7,917 bases of DNA from Candidatus Omnitrophica bacterium UBA1443. GTDB taxonomy: Bacteria; Omnitrophota; Omnitrophia; Omnitrophales; Aquincolibacteriaceae. Position 1 is the first letter of the stretch, and each line of letters starts with the position of its first letter. Position numbers and translations under genes: made by a program. Location of the stretch: positions 3,971 to 11,887 of the forward strand of contig DCTJ01000075.1 in the NCBI GenBank assembly GCA_002329545.1, in the 5' to 3' direction. The notes under the pieces were generated by a model. That model worked only from the letters and a program-made list of their open reading frames with translations. It did not search any database and was not told the origin of the DNA. Positions 6,334-7,917 of the stretch are shown piece by piece.

Positions 6334-7287
6334 CTATCTTCCTTGAAAACGCGTCAATGATTTAGCCAAGATCGTTAAACAAACCTCATGGTAACTAATT
6401 CCCACGGCCCGCGCCGCCTTGGGGAGCAAGCTCAACTCCGTCATGCCTGGGATACTATTCACTTCAAGCACATACGGTTTATTTTGCTCATCCAGCATAA
6501 AATCGACCCGGGCAAAATCTTTCAACCCCATTGCTCCGCACACTTTTTCCGTAAGCTTCATCACTTTTGACGCGGCACAACGCGGGATCGGCGCCGGCAC
6601 CAAATATTCGGTCATGCCACGAGTATACTTCGCCTTGTAGTCATAAAAGGACCGCCGGGGACGGACTTCAACGACTGGCAATGCCCGGCCAGCGAGAATA
6701 CCACAGGTCAGTTCTCGTCCATAAATTCTCTTTTCAATTAAGAGCCGTTGATGCCGGGCCAAGGACTTGCGTATTGTTTCGGCGGATTTCTTGAAATCTT
6801 CAACCGGAAATACTCCCTGGCTCGACCCACCATCCAGGGGCTTCACGAAGTAGGGCGTCGGGAAAAGGGTCGCCCGTTTCTTCCAGTCTTTTTGGGAAAG
6901 AGCGGTATAAGTCGGAGTTGGTATCCCCCACTTCCGCAAATACCTTTTCGTGACCAGCTTATTAAAACTTTTCCGGCACGCCTTCGAACCGGATCCCGTA
7001 AAAGGAATTCCTCGACGTTCCAAAATCGTTTGGATCGACCCGTCCTCCCCCCCGTTTCCATGCAATACTAAAAAAAGAATATCAAAATTCTCTGTTTTTT
7101 TCCAAAAGGTTTTGGTCGCGGGATCCAATCGTTCCGCCTGTATCCCGGACTCAACGAGGGCTTTTAAGACCCCACGCCCCGAACGAATTGAAATGTTTCG
7201 CTCCGCGGAGGTTCCGCCACAGACAACTCCCACCCTAATTTTTTGAAGCTGGGAGAACTTCGAAGTTGAGGTCAACACCTTGGTCAT
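6334..7287 (-). CDS. ddl: D-alanine--D-alanine ligase
   Basis: Ddl is a cytoplasmic ATP-grasp enzyme that joins two D-alanines for the peptidoglycan stem peptide used by MurF. The 317 residues carry all family motifs: GGTSAERNISIRSG (24-37, with E29 matching E15 of E. coli DdlB), LHGNGGEDGSIQ (75-86), FVKPLDGGSSQGV (147-159, ATP-binding K149), FYDYKAKYTRGMTEY (214-228, K220/Y221), ARVDFMLD (259-266, D262), and LEVNSIPGMTELSLLP (274-289), where E275 and N277 are metal ligands and S286 matches S281. The usual MDK before the ATP region reads FNK at 108-110. About 17 residues precede the first strand (IRVGVVCGG), longer than usual, and the ATG at 7287 has only a weak Shine-Dalgarno (GTGAAACAG). 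A later GTG start at V19 would remove most of the strand and is less likely. The position between murC and ftsQ is typical, apart from the missing murB. Confidence 0.96.
   Translation of the reverse strand: MTKVLTSTSKFSQLQKIRVGVVCGGTSAERNISIRSGRGVLKALVESGIQAERLDPATKTFWKKTENFDILFLVLHGNGGEDGSIQTILERRGIPFTGSGSKACRKSFNKLVTKRYLRKWGIPTPTYTALSQKDWKKRATLFPTPYFVKPLDGGSSQGVFPVEDFKKSAETIRKSLARHQRLLIEKRIYGRELTCGILAGRALPVVEVRPRRSFYDYKAKYTRGMTEYLVPAPIPRCAASKVMKLTEKVCGAMGLKDFARVDFMLDEQNKPYVLEVNSIPGMTELSLLPKAARAVGISYHEVCLTILAKSLTRFQGR
6338..6344 (-). promoter_or_regulatory. Ribosome binding site for ftsQ
   Basis: AAGGAAG, formed by the last sense codons of ddl, ends 7 nt before the ftsQ ATG at 6330. It confirms the start next to the ddl stop at 6334. 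Confidence 0.6.
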
Positions 7288-7389
7288 TCTGTTTCACTTT
7301 CAGATTAGTCACAAACAGGACGGTAAAAACATTAACGATACACTCTTGAATTCTTACAAAAAAAAGAAAAACTCCGGAAAACCTAACAT
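7288..7389 (-). other. murC-ddl gap of 102 nt with possible weak promoter
   Basis: No coding frame or murB remnant is visible here. On the minus strand a U-rich tract (TTTTTCTTTTTTTT) follows the palindrome TCCGGA, but no loop-bearing GC stem precedes it, so it is not a normal terminator. TTGTAA at 7359-7354 and GTTAAT at 7336-7331 are 17 nt apart and each match four of six bases of the sigma-70 consensus. They could be a weak promoter for ddl-ftsQ-ftsA. Confidence 0.3.
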
Positions 7390-7917
7390 TCACGCATGCA
7401 TTCCAATCCCTCCAACAAATTCATTCGCCAGTTCGCCAATGTCCCCTGCCCCCATAAACACCATCACACCGTCGACCAGCGGATGCGCCTGAAGATAAGG
7501 AATGATCTGTTCTCTGCGCACAATGCGAACGTTTGAGTGGCCCGAAGCAACGACTTCCTGGGCAATCCTGTCGACGCTGATTCCGTACGGGTTATCTTCA
7601 CCCGCGCTATAAATATCTGTCAGTAAAACTTCATCCGCATCGTCAAACGCGTGGGCAAAATCCCGGTAAAGATGTTGCGTGCGGCTGAAGCGGTGGGGCT
7701 GAAAAATGACACGCACGTATTTTCCCGTCTCCCGAAGCGCCTTGAGAACCGCTTTGACTTCGGTCGGATGATGCGCATAGTCATCGAGAACAATAAACTG
7801 GGCCGATTGCCACTTTACTTCCATGCGCCTTTTCGTCCCTTTAAACTCCGACAGAATATCCGCGACAAGATCCATATCAAAACCTATTTGAGAAAGTAAA
7901 CTAATGGCGGCAAGCGC
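7390..7917 (-). CDS. murC: UDP-N-acetylmuramate--L-alanine ligase, C-terminal part, 5' end cut by window edge
   Basis: MurC adds L-alanine to UDP-MurNAc, the first amino-acid step of the cytoplasmic peptidoglycan pathway. Only the last 175 residues are present. The frame is open from the edge: ALAAISLLSQIGFDMDLV matches the family's ALAAIA helix at the end of the central domain. It is followed by the C-terminal Mur ligase domain with FKGTKRRMEV, DDYAHHPTEVKAVLKAL, QPHRFSRTQHLYRDFAHAF, LTDIYSAGEDNPYGIS and MGAGDIGELANEFVGG. The YAHHPTE motif and the QPHRFSRT and IYSAGE segments separate MurC from MurD, MurE and MurF, and Mpl has a different tail. The true start is upstream of the window; an internal ATG at 7875 is not the start. 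The stop is TGA at 7392-7390. Confidence 0.96.
   Translation of the reverse strand, partial: ALAAISLLSQIGFDMDLVADILSEFKGTKRRMEVKWQSAQFIVLDDYAHHPTEVKAVLKALRETGKYVRVIFQPHRFSRTQHLYRDFAHAFDDADEVLLTDIYSAGEDNPYGISVDRIAQEVVASGHSNVRIVRREQIIPYLQAHPLVDGVMVFMGAGDIGELANEFVGGIGMHA

Noticed and set aside
7390..7875. A 161-residue stand-alone gene starting at ATG 7875
   Set aside because: The frame continues open to the window edge with the conserved MurC segment ALAAI, so this is the end of a cut murC and not a short gene.

Overview
This is an ordinary bacterial chromosomal segment with about 50% GC. Every gene lies on the minus strand, so the genes read from position 7917 down to 1. There are eight protein genes and six are complete. 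The first (murC) and the last (gcvPB) are cut by the window edges. I see no tRNA, rRNA, CRISPR array, insertion sequence or phage gene.

Region 1 (7917 to 4271) is part of a division and cell-wall (dcw) cluster: the end of murC, then ddl, ftsQ and ftsA. MurC and Ddl make the peptidoglycan precursor in the cytoplasm (addition of L-Ala to UDP-MurNAc, and D-Ala-D-Ala). FtsQ and FtsA belong to the divisome at the inner face and periplasmic side of the membrane. ddl, ftsQ and ftsA are tightly packed (3-nt gap, then a 4-nt overlap). murC is separated from ddl by 102 nt. Two usual members are not in their usual places: murB is not between murC and ddl, and ftsZ does not follow ftsA.

Region 2 (4270 to 1) is a glycine cleavage operon in the order gcvT, gcvH, gcvPA, gcvPB. 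It encodes the T, H and two-subunit P proteins, which with dihydrolipoamide dehydrogenase (not seen here) convert glycine and tetrahydrofolate to CO2, ammonia and methylene-THF. An AT-rich 82-nt gap with a perfect TATAAT box and an inverted repeat separates the two blocks. A GC hairpin followed by a U-rich stretch lies between gcvT and gcvH.

The organism is not identifiable with certainty. The dcw genes and peptidoglycan synthesis show a walled bacterium. The split P-protein and divergent FtsA would fit an uncultivated lineage such as Omnitrophota, but that is a guess from overall protein character, not a demonstrated match.

I did not find a clearly new biological system. The most interesting point is an FtsA whose two phosphate-binding motifs depart from the family consensus while its fold landmarks and membrane-targeting helix are kept.
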